Below, piece by piece: positions 1 to 8,350 of a stretch of 64,000 nt of DNA. This DNA is from Prosthecobacter debontii. GTDB lineage: Bacteria > Verrucomicrobiota > Verrucomicrobiia > Verrucomicrobiales > Verrucomicrobiaceae. The stretch lies in the NCBI RefSeq assembly GCF_900167535.1, contig NZ_FUYE01000016.1, positions 91,701-155,700 on the forward strand, read 5' to 3'. The notes under the pieces were generated by a model that was not told where the DNA came from, searched no databases, and saw only the letters and a program-made list of their open reading frames with translations. The translations under genes and the position numbers were made by a program. Position 1 is the stretch's first letter, and every line of letters starts with the position of its first letter.

Positions 1-613
1 GAGCCAGCGTGAGGGTCGTCGTGGGTTCACTGGCCAAGGCATCGAAAGCGGAACTGCTCCAGGTTTTAGCGAGATCGTCGAATTCGACATCGCAATCCAC
101 GCGGTCAATGATCCGGGTGGCACCGAGTTCGGCGAGCCGCGCGTCCATCTTTTTCCCCGCTAAGCAGAAGGTGTCGGCATAGTTCATGTCTCCCAGTGCC
201 AAGACGCTGTATTTGACACCGGCTAAGCTCGGGCTGTTTCCATTTTGATTGATCGCGTCCCAGAACGAGGTGGCATTGTCCGGCATGTCACCCTCACCCC
301 AGGTGCTGGTGATGAGTAACACATTTTGTTCGCGCACGAGATCCGCCGGTTGCAGCGAATCGAGGCCTGCTGCGCGCGCAGCAAAACCTCGACCCGCTGC
401 TTCCCTGGCCAGCCGCTTGGCCAAACTTTCTGCGTTGCCGCTTTGACTGCCGAAGGCAATCAACAACGGACGTTGTGACGAGGCAGAGGACCCAAGTGAG
501 GTCGGGCCTGCTGAGGCTCCTCGATTGAGGAGACCCGCTAAAAAGCCATTGAGCCAGGCTCTTTGCTCTGCCGAAAAGGGGGCGGATTCAGGTATGATCG
601 GAACGGTGTTCAT
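1..613 (-). CDS. CysJ-like sulfite/nitrate reductase flavoprotein, N-terminal part (runs off window)
   Basis: This is the N-terminal 204 codons of a flavoprotein of the CysJ (sulfite reductase alpha) class; the rest lies left of the window. It starts at an ATG at 613-611. After a short helical leader (residues 1-33, with [15 protein letters not shown]) there is a flavodoxin-type FMN domain: SQSGNAES phosphate loop near residue 55, [12 protein letters not shown], then [20 protein letters not shown]. In the family, NADPH electrons pass FAD to FMN to a partner reductase. Its place as last visible gene of a nitrate operon suggests it feeds an assimilatory nitrate reductase, or is fused to one, rather than serving sulfite reduction. 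The leader type is one I associate with flavoproteins next to nasA; this is inference. The FAD and NADPH domains cannot be seen. Confidence 0.85.
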   Translation of the reverse strand, partial: MNTVPIIPESAPFSAEQRAWLNGFLAGLLNRGASAGPTSLGSSASSQRPLLIAFGSQSGNAESLAKRLAREAAGRGFAARAAGLDSLQPADLVREQNVLLITSTWGEGDMPDNATSFWDAINQNGNSPSLAGVKYSVLALGDMNYADTFCLAGKKMDARLAELGATRIIDRVDCDVEFDDLAKTWSSSAFDALASEPTTTLTLA

Positions 614-649
614 TGGAATGAAAGCGGCTTCTTCCAGAAAACAAAGGCG

Positions 650-1069
650 TTAAGCGGTGGGCTCCTTGGCGGCTGCCTTCATGACGTCGGCAAGGAGGGT
701 GTAGGTGGCCGTCCAGGCTTCTGCCACCTCGGGGGTGTAGGCATCTCCCAAACCCTTTTCCAAGGTCCAAAGCAAAGCTCCGGCAACGGTGTCATAGTGC
801 GCGTCAGTGACGCCATAGGCCACGTGCCGACGGCCCAGCGCCTGCACGGCTGGAACGATCTCATCCAGATGGTCCAGGCCTCTGACGGCGATGGTGATCA
901 TCTGCATGAGCTTCTTACCTTGCTCCTTGATATCGGAGGTGAAGAGCGGGCGGAGGGAGGGGTCCATCTCAAACAGACGATTGTAAAACAATTCGGCAGC
1001 GGTTTCTGAGATGGGGACAACCTGAGCCCAAGTCGTTTGGACCAGTGTTTTTTGTTCGGGTGTAATCAT
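650..1069 (-). CDS. Single-domain bacterial globin
   Basis: A 139-residue haem-binding globin of the Vitreoscilla-haemoglobin/flavohaemoglobin N-domain type. It shows the N-terminal ITPEQ helix, the CD-corner Phe (PLF, about F43), and the F-helix GRRHVAYGV with proximal His at about H82. There is no FAD/NAD reductase domain, so it depends on an external reductant. Known roles of this family are O2 binding and NO dioxygenation. Its position between a DUF3365 haem lipoprotein and a CysJ-like flavoprotein in a nitrate operon suggests it removes NO leaking from nitrate/nitrite reduction, possibly reduced by the neighbouring flavoprotein. It has no signal peptide and is cytoplasmic. Family assignment is secure; the NO role is inference. 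Confidence 0.9.
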   Translation of the reverse strand: MITPEQKTLVQTTWAQVVPISETAAELFYNRLFEMDPSLRPLFTSDIKEQGKKLMQMITIAVRGLDHLDEIVPAVQALGRRHVAYGVTDAHYDTVAGALLWTLEKGLGDAYTPEVAEAWTATYTLLADVMKAAAKEPTA

Positions 1070-1114
1070 GGCAGGGCTGAGTGGGGTGGGTTTGGGAGGT
1101 GTGGGAAAACGCCT

Positions 1115-1705
1115 CTAGTTGGAGGCGGTGAGAGGGATGCGGATGACGACGCCACCCATGACATCTCCTTCTTTGAAGTCGGTGCGGGGGGAGTCGTCGT
1201 GGCCGTTATGGCACTTCACGCAGGCTGCAGCGATGGCGATGTCTGGATAGACCGCAGTGAAGTATTTTTTGCCGCCAAGCGTCTCTTCCGTGTAGTAGTT
1301 CTGGCCGACGTTTTTGACGATGTGCGCCAGGCCGGTTTTTTCGGCGTCCGTTTTCGGCGAGTTTTGCTTGTTGATCGGCCACTCGGAAAGCAGGGCATAG
1401 GTGAAGCCTTTCTTTTTCCCGGCGACCATCTCGGCTCCCATGCGGAACATTTGAGCCGGTAGGGGCAGGGCTTTGTCATCTTGCCAGTGTTCGCTAGCCT
1501 TGATGACCTTCTCTTCGTTTTGCAGACGGTTGACGACGGCTTTCGTGTAAACCGTGCGGTCAGACTCCATGACTGCATGCAGCGCATCAGCCATTTGTTG
1601 AGGTGAGATTCCGCCGGCGGATCCAGTTTCTGATTTGCCTCCGCAGGAGCTGAGAAGGCCGATGATTGCCGCAAGTGCCAGAATAGATGTTGAGGATGTT
1701 TTCAT
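1115..1705 (-). CDS. DUF3365 (Tll0287-like) c-type haem lipoprotein
   Basis: A 196-residue predicted lipoprotein: a hydrophobic leader ends in the lipobox LLSSCGG, so it should be anchored in a membrane facing the periplasm. The body matches the DUF3365/Tll0287-like haem sensor fold, with the ending I expect of that family: AAACVKCHNGH (CXXCH at C162, C165, H166), DFKEGDVMGGVVIRIPL. Tll0287-like domains bind one haem covalently and are proposed redox or gas sensors. It lies directly downstream of the multihaem cytochrome in the nitrate operon, so it may be an electron carrier or NO/nitrite sensor for that system. The function is not established; family confidence is good. Confidence 0.8.
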   Translation of the reverse strand: MKTSSTSILALAAIIGLLSSCGGKSETGSAGGISPQQMADALHAVMESDRTVYTKAVVNRLQNEEKVIKASEHWQDDKALPLPAQMFRMGAEMVAGKKKGFTYALLSEWPINKQNSPKTDAEKTGLAHIVKNVGQNYYTEETLGGKKYFTAVYPDIAIAAACVKCHNGHDDSPRTDFKEGDVMGGVVIRIPLTASN

Positions 1706-1726
1706 GATGCAGGGTGGGGGATGATG

Positions 1727-3094
1727 TCATTGCTTTTTGGCGGACGCTTTCCGGCGGCTAAGCACCATCTCGATGGATTCGATGTGATGTTCAGGATGTC
1801 CGTCAAAATTGGTTGGGCCGAGTTTCGGATCGGCCAAAGAGTCGAGAGAAAAACCAAGGCCATGGCAGTTGATGCAGACGCCCCGGGCCATCTTCTCCAC
1901 AGGTCGGAGATTCATGCTCTGGTTATGCTGCACGCTCACGGTGGTGAGTTCGCCTTTCACATGCGTCTCCCGGGGCATGTGGCAGGTGGCACAACTGACG
2001 CCACTGCCTGCGGGGGTCTTACCGCTGATCTCGGAGAGCCAGAGCTGATAGTGAGAAGATTCTTTGTAAGCCAAGCTATGATTGTCCGCGTGGCATTGCA
2101 GGCAGGACTCCACGGCTGCACGGCGGGTGTTGCTGTCATGAGGGCTGTGGCAGGAGTTGCAGGTCAGGCTGAGGTGTGCCGACTTCTCTTGCATGGGCAG
2201 GCGTGCTTGGCCTGGCTGCATGGCTGGGAGTCCCTGAGCCAATCTCATGCCGTGCAGCCCTGCGAGAAAACCTTCATTCTCTTGCTTGTGGCATTCCGTG
2301 CAGGAATCCATGCCGGGTTGATCTCGCCATTCGGTTTCTTTGCCATGGCAAGAGGTGCAGTTGACGGCTGCGGCTGCGTGAGCGGAGGCGGCCCAGTCAT
2401 TCAAGATCTTGTCTGCATTGGGGCCACTGGGGAGGCGTCCGTCATGTTGAGCCGAGGACAGTGAAGCCGTCATCGGAACTCCATGGGCCGTGTCTTTTGG
2501 AGCTTGTCCATGACCGTGAACCTTGGTGCGCTCCGGCAGAAGGGCGCGCAGCAGTTGAGCCGGTTCGGAGGCATGTTTGGCGAGGAAGTCCTCATACAGA
2601 GCGGTGTTGTCGTGATAGTTATGGCAACCGACATTCAGACAGGTGGCGAAACTCATGCCTTCATGGCTCGGGCGCTCTTGGGCCACATCGGCATGGCAGT
2701 GGAGGCAGTAGTCGATGGGCTGCGTCACCCCCATGGCGGTCGTGGCTTCGGGACGATGTTCGATATGGCAAGTGATGCACTTGTCGGCGGCGATCGTGGT
2801 GAGGCGATCTGCGTTGCGTGGATCGGTAAATTTGGCCATCGGGTGTGAATCTTTGGCCGCTGCCAAGGCGCTGCCGTGGCAATCGATGCAGGATTGCTCA
2901 CGCACACCGCCCCAAGGTTCATGGCAGGCCGTGCATTTCATCTCGATCTGGTAATGGCCGTGCGTCGTCGCCCCTGGAAGGAAGACAGTGGAGGCTCCAT
3001 CATCCTCGCGGAAGCGGCCAGCCAGATAGCTGCTCAGCAAAGCGGCAGAGCCGATGCCTAGCACCCAGGGCAAGATGGAGAGGGACGTGTTCAA
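1727..3094 (-). CDS. Membrane-anchored multihaem c-type cytochrome (11 haem motifs)
   Basis: No ATG lies before the first haem motif except one deep inside the upstream gene (3187). I place the start at a TTG (3094-3092) that overlaps the upstream TGA as TTGA. This gives 455 residues beginning with one hydrophobic helix (NTSLSILPWVLGIGSAALLSSYLAG), a signal anchor. The periplasmic part carries ten CXXCH sites (CTACH, CIDCH, CITCH, CLHCH, CTSCH, CTECH, CNSCH, CLQCH, CATCH, CINCH) plus one CX4CH (CLNVGCH, the fifth). The haems fall into an N-terminal group of five and a C-terminal group of six separated by an Ala/Pro-rich stretch. The C-terminal part, with ESSHYQLW, recalls octahaem nitrite-reductase/HAO-type cytochromes, but I cannot assign it firmly. 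Overlap with the NirB-like/haem-b gene upstream strongly suggests that protein is its electron donor. Confidence 0.85.
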   Translation of the reverse strand: MNTSLSILPWVLGIGSAALLSSYLAGRFREDDGASTVFLPGATTHGHYQIEMKCTACHEPWGGVREQSCIDCHGSALAAAKDSHPMAKFTDPRNADRLTTIAADKCITCHIEHRPEATTAMGVTQPIDYCLHCHADVAQERPSHEGMSFATCLNVGCHNYHDNTALYEDFLAKHASEPAQLLRALLPERTKVHGHGQAPKDTAHGVPMTASLSSAQHDGRLPSGPNADKILNDWAASAHAAAAVNCTSCHGKETEWRDQPGMDSCTECHKQENEGFLAGLHGMRLAQGLPAMQPGQARLPMQEKSAHLSLTCNSCHSPHDSNTRRAAVESCLQCHADNHSLAYKESSHYQLWLSEISGKTPAGSGVSCATCHMPRETHVKGELTTVSVQHNQSMNLRPVEKMARGVCINCHGLGFSLDSLADPKLGPTNFDGHPEHHIESIEMVLSRRKASAKKQ

Positions 3095-5091
3095 TAGCGA
3101 TAAACAGTGAGAATGTGAAACAGCACCAGCACCAGGAGGGGCCAAGTGAGTAAGGCATGGACGCAGGTCCAGCCTACCTGGAGCCAACGGGCGGAGACGG
3201 GGGAAAGCCGATGGGCGAGTGCAATCACGGCACCGGAAAGGGCTCCGGTGATGGCCAAGGTCAGCATGTTCATCATGAGCACCTTGTTCAGATTAAAACC
3301 CAGGCGGAAACCGGTATGACTGACCAACACCATGAGTGACAACACCCCCAGGGAGGTGTGGATGATTCTCCATGCACCATAGTCCCCCAGATGCATCAAG
3401 GCGCGGACCCGCTTGCGCAAGGGTAGAAGGAGGGCCAAAACCATCAAGCCTAACAAGGTGTATCCCGTGACTTGCTTCCAGAAACCATCCAGCCAGATCA
3501 GATCGTAACGGAAGCCGGAGACGGTTGGGCTCAGCGGAATGGGGGAGAGCACCGCATGGAGCAGCGGTAGCAGCGTCGCCACGACGCAAGTCCATAACAG
3601 TGGCTTGGCCAGACGCACCGCAGGTGAGGTCGTGCTGCCGCAGAGTTGGGCCAGCAGTGGCCGACAGGAACCGCAGACAGTGCCAGCTCCTGTTTCCGCA
3701 GAGAGGGCCGCAACGGTCTTGCAGCCGGCCGCATAAGCACAGCTCAGTTGGCCACGAGTCACGCCTGTGCATTGGCAGACGGCGGCAGTGGCAGGCCACT
3801 GGGTCACATCCTGGCTGATGGGTTTCCACGGAGAGCCTGTTTTGACAAAGCGGGCTTGTTCCCAGAAGCGTAGCCGTTGCTTCTGCATCACCGCGGTTTG
3901 CAATCTGCCGACATCCTCGGTGCTGCCAAAGAGACTGACTCCACTCACCCGGCCTTCGTGAAGAAGGATCTGTTTCAGCATGCCTTGGTTCTTCCAGGTC
4001 AATAGGTTCCCTTCGGCTCGGATATCGCCGATGGTGACCACGTCCGTTCCGGCCAGTTTAAGCCTAACGGGATATTCAGTGGGCGTGAAGCGAGAATCCC
4101 GTCCCGCCAGCTTTTCAGCCAAGACCCGAGCCATGTCGAAGCCTGGGGCGGCAAATCCATAAAAGACCCCGCGTGGCACGGCGCACTCGCCAATGGCAAA
4201 GATAGCAGGGTCGGAGGTTTCCAGTGTTTCATTGACCAGAATGCCACCTCGGGCACCGGTCTGTAGGCCGCAGGCTTGGGCCAGCTCATCACGAGGCTCC
4301 ACGCCCGCTGCCATGACGATCATATCGGCGGTGAGCGTGCGTTCGTCTCGGAAGTGCAATTGCAGGGAAGCCTCCTCCTGAGTGATGGCGGTGGTAATGC
4401 AGCCGGTCAGTACTTTGAGCCCGCTGGCCTTGACGCGTTGCTCCAGCAATTGGGAGGCTTCAGCATGGAGCTGACGGGTCATCAGGCCATGCGCTGTCTC
4501 CAGCACATGAGTCTGCACGCCAAGATCCAGGAGGGCGCGTCCAGCTTCCAAGCCCAACAGACCCCCACCTAACACTGCCGCAGTCTTTGCCGTTGCGGCC
4601 CGCTGACGGATGGCGGCCAAATCGGCCAAGGTGCGATACACAAAAACATCAGGTAAGTCGGCCCCTGGCACGGACAATCGTCTGGCGGAGGAACCGGTCG
4701 CGAGGATCAAGACATCGTAAGCATGGATGTGTCCTGATCGAGTTGTGACCTGCCGCTGCTCTCGATCAATGTGCGCGGCGGCATCGCCTAAAGTTACCGT
4801 AATGCCGTGCTCCGAATACCAGGAGGCTGGAGCTAACTCAAGGTGAGCTTCTCCGCTACTGCTGAGCCCCTGCGTGAGATGAATGCGGTCGTAGGCAAAA
4901 ATGTTTTCTTCGGCAAGAATGGTTAGACTGAAGCCGTCGTGCCCCAGCTTGACCCACTCCACACAGAAACGGTGACTCACCATTCCGTGACCGATCATCA
5001 GCAGTCTCTGCTTCTTGGAAGACACGACCCCGCCCGCCGCTGCCTGGGAGAGAGGCAGCGCGGGAGCTTCGGCGGGCGGGTGTGTTTTCAT
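3091..5091 (-). CDS. NirB-like FAD/NAD(P)H + BFD [2Fe-2S] oxidoreductase fused to a haem-b-type membrane domain
   Basis: A 666-residue fusion. Residues about 28-400 match the NirB N-terminal half: FAD motif MIGHGMVSHRF, NAD(P)H motif LGGGLLGLEAG, and FAD motif FAIGECA. Residues about 420-490 form a BFD-type [2Fe-2S] domain with CQC and CGSC ligand pairs. Assimilatory NirB continues with a 4Fe-4S/siroheme domain. Here that is absent and replaced by about five transmembrane helices (about 495-666). Two of them carry His pairs spaced 14 residues (HTSLGVLSLMVLVSH and HALLTWPLLVLVLFH), the bis-haem pattern of ferric-reductase/NOX-type membrane domains. Predicted flow is NAD(P)H to FAD to [2Fe-2S] to two b haems to periplasm. 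The stop overlaps the start of the multihaem cytochrome, the likely acceptor. Domain calls come from motifs; direction and substrate are inference. Confidence 0.85.
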   Translation of the reverse strand: MKTHPPAEAPALPLSQAAAGGVVSSKKQRLLMIGHGMVSHRFCVEWVKLGHDGFSLTILAEENIFAYDRIHLTQGLSSSGEAHLELAPASWYSEHGITVTLGDAAAHIDREQRQVTTRSGHIHAYDVLILATGSSARRLSVPGADLPDVFVYRTLADLAAIRQRAATAKTAAVLGGGLLGLEAGRALLDLGVQTHVLETAHGLMTRQLHAEASQLLEQRVKASGLKVLTGCITTAITQEEASLQLHFRDERTLTADMIVMAAGVEPRDELAQACGLQTGARGGILVNETLETSDPAIFAIGECAVPRGVFYGFAAPGFDMARVLAEKLAGRDSRFTPTEYPVRLKLAGTDVVTIGDIRAEGNLLTWKNQGMLKQILLHEGRVSGVSLFGSTEDVGRLQTAVMQKQRLRFWEQARFVKTGSPWKPISQDVTQWPATAAVCQCTGVTRGQLSCAYAAGCKTVAALSAETGAGTVCGSCRPLLAQLCGSTTSPAVRLAKPLLWTCVVATLLPLLHAVLSPIPLSPTVSGFRYDLIWLDGFWKQVTGYTLLGLMVLALLLPLRKRVRALMHLGDYGAWRIIHTSLGVLSLMVLVSHTGFRLGFNLNKVLMMNMLTLAITGALSGAVIALAHRLSPVSARWLQVGWTCVHALLTWPLLVLVLFHILTVYRY

Positions 5092-5130
5092 CGGGTGGTT
5101 TTTTGAGAGACCGGAGGGATGAATTGAGAT

Positions 5131-6513
5131 TTAGAAATCAATCTGAAGCTGCAGGTAGCCGAAGTGAGCGTTGTCACCGGCACCCGTGTCGTTCAGGTAG
5201 TCTCCTGCCATGTAGAGGCTGTAGCCGGTTTGGAGGGCCACATGGGCGTTGAGCTTGTAGATGGCGGTGAAGTCGAACTCTTGACCACGGAAGCTGCTGG
5301 CATCACGCGCGGCGGCATTGACCGGGCGCACGGCAGTGACACCGTTCACACGTCTCCAGGCATCATCGTTGCTGGCATTCCAGTAGAGATGATAGTCCAG
5401 CATGACCTTCAGCTTTGAGGTGGGGCTGAAGCTGATGTTGAGCTGGGGATTGTGAACGTTGACCCAGCCGGAGGTATCCATGTAACCGTAGAACAGGTGG
5501 TTCGTGGGATACAGGTTCTGGAAGGTCTCGATATCTCCATCCGCAGGATCTTGATCACCCGTGGCATAGTTGTATTGCAAGCCGACGCGTGGTTTCCAAG
5601 GATGCTTGAAGTTATACCCGAGACCCCAGTGACCCGCAAAAGCGGTGAGATCTCGTCCGCTGACCTCGCCGGTTTGGAAGGCCATTTCGGTTTCATAATC
5701 CCAGCCACCCAGCTTTTTCGGATCGCCCTTCCACAGGGTTCCGATGGTGTAGAAGCTGGTGTCTCCCAGGCGTGGTCCGAAGGCACCGTTGCCGTCGTCG
5801 CGTTTATGGAGAACGTAGAAGTCGGTGGTGGTATTGATGGGCACCCACTGAGTGCTCAGGTAGAGACCACTGAACATTTCGTTCACAGTGTCATCGTCAT
5901 CGAGGAAGGTGGATTTGTTCCACTCGTGATCTTTGAAAACGACGGGGCTGCCGCTGAAGAGATCCAGAGACCATGAGGAGGCTGCATAGCGCAGTTTCAG
6001 AGCATCGAAGGCTCGTGCGCTGTTTAGCCACTCGAGAGGTCCGATCAGGCGCTGATCCCCGTAAGCGAGAAACTGGCGACCAGCGGTGACACTGACGCCT
6101 TTTTTCAAGTCTCCCGCTTGGACATAGGCCTTCAATATATCGAAGGTATCATCACCCTCCGCGCCAAAAGTTCCCATCTCATTCGGACGGCTGCCGCCGA
6201 TCTCGCGCAGGTCTTGACCCTGGACATACAGCTTCAGCCAAGGGGCGACACTGTAGCCGATGCCTAACCTGAAACGTTGGAGCAGCCAGGAAGCGTCTTG
6301 AGGGCCGTTGACGGCGGAGTTGAAGTCGAAGTTGTTTTCACGGATCTCTGCGCGCATCTTCTCCTGAATGTCCACAGTCAGCTTGCCGTCAAAGAAGGTG
6401 ATCGGAGCGTAACCGGGAGGGGGAGGCGGCGCGGGAGGTGCCGGTGGAGTTGCAGTGGGGGTTCCCGCATGGGCGAGGGAGGCCGATGCGAGCAGGAGTG
6501 CTAGCCTTTTCAT
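5131..6513 (-). CDS. Outer-membrane porin, alginate export (alginate_exp) family
   Basis: A 460-residue beta-barrel protein with a cleavable signal (MKRLALLLASASLAHA) followed by a Pro-rich linker (PPAPPAPPPPPG). I chose the ATG at 6513 because the longer frame would overlap the ABC ATPase gene and lacks a leader. The body shows alternating hydrophobic strands, GYSVAPWLKLYVQGQDLRE, VSVTAGRQFLAYGDQRLIGPLEW, and a C-terminal aromatic-ended strand (YLQLQIDF), all typical of the alginate_exp/AlgE-like porin family. Despite the family name, many members are not alginate transporters. Inside a nitrate uptake operon the simplest reading is a channel for nitrate/nitrite across the outer membrane; this is inference from context. 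Confidence 0.82.
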   Translation of the reverse strand: MKRLALLLASASLAHAGTPTATPPAPPAPPPPPGYAPITFFDGKLTVDIQEKMRAEIRENNFDFNSAVNGPQDASWLLQRFRLGIGYSVAPWLKLYVQGQDLREIGGSRPNEMGTFGAEGDDTFDILKAYVQAGDLKKGVSVTAGRQFLAYGDQRLIGPLEWLNSARAFDALKLRYAASSWSLDLFSGSPVVFKDHEWNKSTFLDDDDTVNEMFSGLYLSTQWVPINTTTDFYVLHKRDDGNGAFGPRLGDTSFYTIGTLWKGDPKKLGGWDYETEMAFQTGEVSGRDLTAFAGHWGLGYNFKHPWKPRVGLQYNYATGDQDPADGDIETFQNLYPTNHLFYGYMDTSGWVNVHNPQLNISFSPTSKLKVMLDYHLYWNASNDDAWRRVNGVTAVRPVNAAARDASSFRGQEFDFTAIYKLNAHVALQTGYSLYMAGDYLNDTGAGDNAHFGYLQLQIDF

Positions 6514-6554
6514 TGATGGGTGGGGGTGTGTGTTGGGTGTTGCATGTATCGGGG

Positions 6555-8339
6555 CTAAGCGGCGGCTTGCAGGGAAAGGGATGCGGCGCGACGCAAGAGA
6601 GTGGCGTCGGCACGGCGGTGATGGGTGGTGACTCCACGCAGGTGGGCCCGCTCTTCCAGGAAGGAGAGCAGGTGCTCGCGGTAGTGATGCCACTCGGGCT
6701 GCTCCATGAGCAGCTTGCGGTGACGCGGGCGTGGTAGATCAATGTGGAGGATCTCGGCGGCGGTGGCGGCTGGGCCATCACTCATCATCACGACTTGATC
6801 GGAGAGGTAGATGGCTTCATCCACATCATGAGTGACCATGATCGCGGTGGTGCCAGTGCGCTCACGCAGATTCAGCAAGACATCCTGGAGTTCGAGTTTG
6901 GTCAGCTTATCCAGCATGCCAAACGGCTCGTCGAGCAGCAGCACCTTCGGTTGGAGCGCAAAAGCTCGGGCTAGACCGACACGCTGGCGCATGCCTTGAG
7001 AGAGTGCGCCGGGCTTTTTATCAAAGCTGCCCCCTAAACCTAAGGTTTCGAGGTAATGAGCGGCGATGTCCTTCTGCTCCGTCTTGCTGAGCTGATAAAA
7101 CACCTGGCGGACGCCGAGCATGACGTTCTCCAGTGCGCTCATCCATGGCAGTAGGTTGGGGCTCTGGAAGACCATGCCGCGATCAGGTCCAGCCCCATCG
7201 ATTTCGCGTCCATCCACAATGATGCCGCCATGAGTGATGCTGCTCAGGCCGGCCACCATGCCGAGAACGGTGCTTTTGCCGCAACCGCTGTGGCCGATGA
7301 TCGAGACCAATTCACCGCGCTGAATATTGAGGTTGAAATCACGGACGATCACAGCCTCGCCACGCGGAGTCGGGTAACTTTTCGCCAATTGAGAGATGCT
7401 TACAAAGCCATGTCCTGAGCCATGGGGAGCCGTTTGATCCTTAGCTTTAACAGGCTGAATGGCGCTGTGAGCGGGAGCCCAGCGAAAGGTAAAGGTCGGC
7501 CGTGAGCTGCGGATATCCACCGGTGTGGCTTCGGGTAGAGCACGGATGCTGCTGCTCTCGGCTTGGTCATCCCGCTGCGCGATGAGGAAGTCGAGAAGGC
7601 GGGTGCGTGAGGCGAGAATCTTCGGATCTGCCAGCAGCGTCGCCCGGTCCCGTGGATGTGCTTTATCGATCATCTCTACGGCACCGAGGGTGGCAGCAGG
7701 TCCCATGGTCAGCGGGATCACCTTGTCTGCCATGTACAGCGCCTCATCGACATCATTGGTGATGAGGAGGATGGTCTGTCCGGTGCGCTTTTTTAGCTCC
7801 AGGATCTGATCCTGTAACTCGGATCTCGTCAGGGCATCGAGAGCGCTCAGGGGCTCATCCAGTAGAAGCACTCTTGGCGCAAAAGATAACGCACGGGCGA
7901 CCGAGACACGCTGCCGCATGCCTCCGGAGAGCTCACGCGGCAGCTTGCGGGTGGCGGGTGTGAGTTTCACCTGATCCACCGCATCGGCAACTCGAGTGCT
8001 GCGTTGCTCGGCCGTCTCGCTTTGACACACTTGATCGACCGCTAGAGCCACATTTCCCTGCACGCTCAACCAAGGAAGCAGTGCGTAGGTTTGAAAGACC
8101 AAACCACGCTCTGGACCTGGTCCTGTCACAGGCTTGCCATCAAAGAGCACCTGCCCCTGATCCGGCTTTACCAGACCAGCGATTAGGTTCACCAAAGTGG
8201 TCTTCCCACTGCCGGAATAACCAACGATGGCGACGAGTTCTCCTTCCTCAATGGAGAGATTGAGATCTCGAAGAACTTCGGTCCTCTGGCCGCTGCTGCC
8301 AAAGCCGACGTTGACGTGTTTAATTTCGATCAGAGACAT
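6555..8339 (-). CDS. Nitrate/bicarbonate-type ABC transporter, fused double ATPase
   Basis: Two complete NrtD-type ABC ATPases in one 594-residue chain. The start is the ATG at 8339 (MSLIEIKHVNVGFG); the longer open frame runs into nrtB. Domain 1 (about 1-255) has Walker A GYSGSGKTT, signature LSGGMRQRV and Walker B VLLLDEP. Domain 2 (about 310-560) has Walker A GHSGCGKST, signature LSQGMRQRV and VLLLDEP, joined by a linker of about 55 residues. Classical cyanobacterial NrtC is an ATPase fused to an NrtA-like regulatory domain and works with separate NrtD. Here both nucleotide-binding domains are fused and the regulatory domain is missing. The nearby soluble NrtA-like protein (10895-11992) might supply that function. 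It energises the NrtB permease. Confidence 0.9.
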   Translation of the reverse strand: MSLIEIKHVNVGFGSSGQRTEVLRDLNLSIEEGELVAIVGYSGSGKTTLVNLIAGLVKPDQGQVLFDGKPVTGPGPERGLVFQTYALLPWLSVQGNVALAVDQVCQSETAEQRSTRVADAVDQVKLTPATRKLPRELSGGMRQRVSVARALSFAPRVLLLDEPLSALDALTRSELQDQILELKKRTGQTILLITNDVDEALYMADKVIPLTMGPAATLGAVEMIDKAHPRDRATLLADPKILASRTRLLDFLIAQRDDQAESSSIRALPEATPVDIRSSRPTFTFRWAPAHSAIQPVKAKDQTAPHGSGHGFVSISQLAKSYPTPRGEAVIVRDFNLNIQRGELVSIIGHSGCGKSTVLGMVAGLSSITHGGIIVDGREIDGAGPDRGMVFQSPNLLPWMSALENVMLGVRQVFYQLSKTEQKDIAAHYLETLGLGGSFDKKPGALSQGMRQRVGLARAFALQPKVLLLDEPFGMLDKLTKLELQDVLLNLRERTGTTAIMVTHDVDEAIYLSDQVVMMSDGPAATAAEILHIDLPRPRHRKLLMEQPEWHHYREHLLSFLEERAHLRGVTTHHRRADATLLRRAASLSLQAAA

Positions 8340-8350
8340 GGTCGGTAGGA

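Noticed and set aside
1721..2464. 247-codon open frame on the plus strand across the multihaem cytochrome
   Set aside because: It is antisense to a gene with eleven haem motifs, and its translation has no domain; it is a shadow of the high-GC coding strand. The same holds for 563-1009 and 1037-1462.
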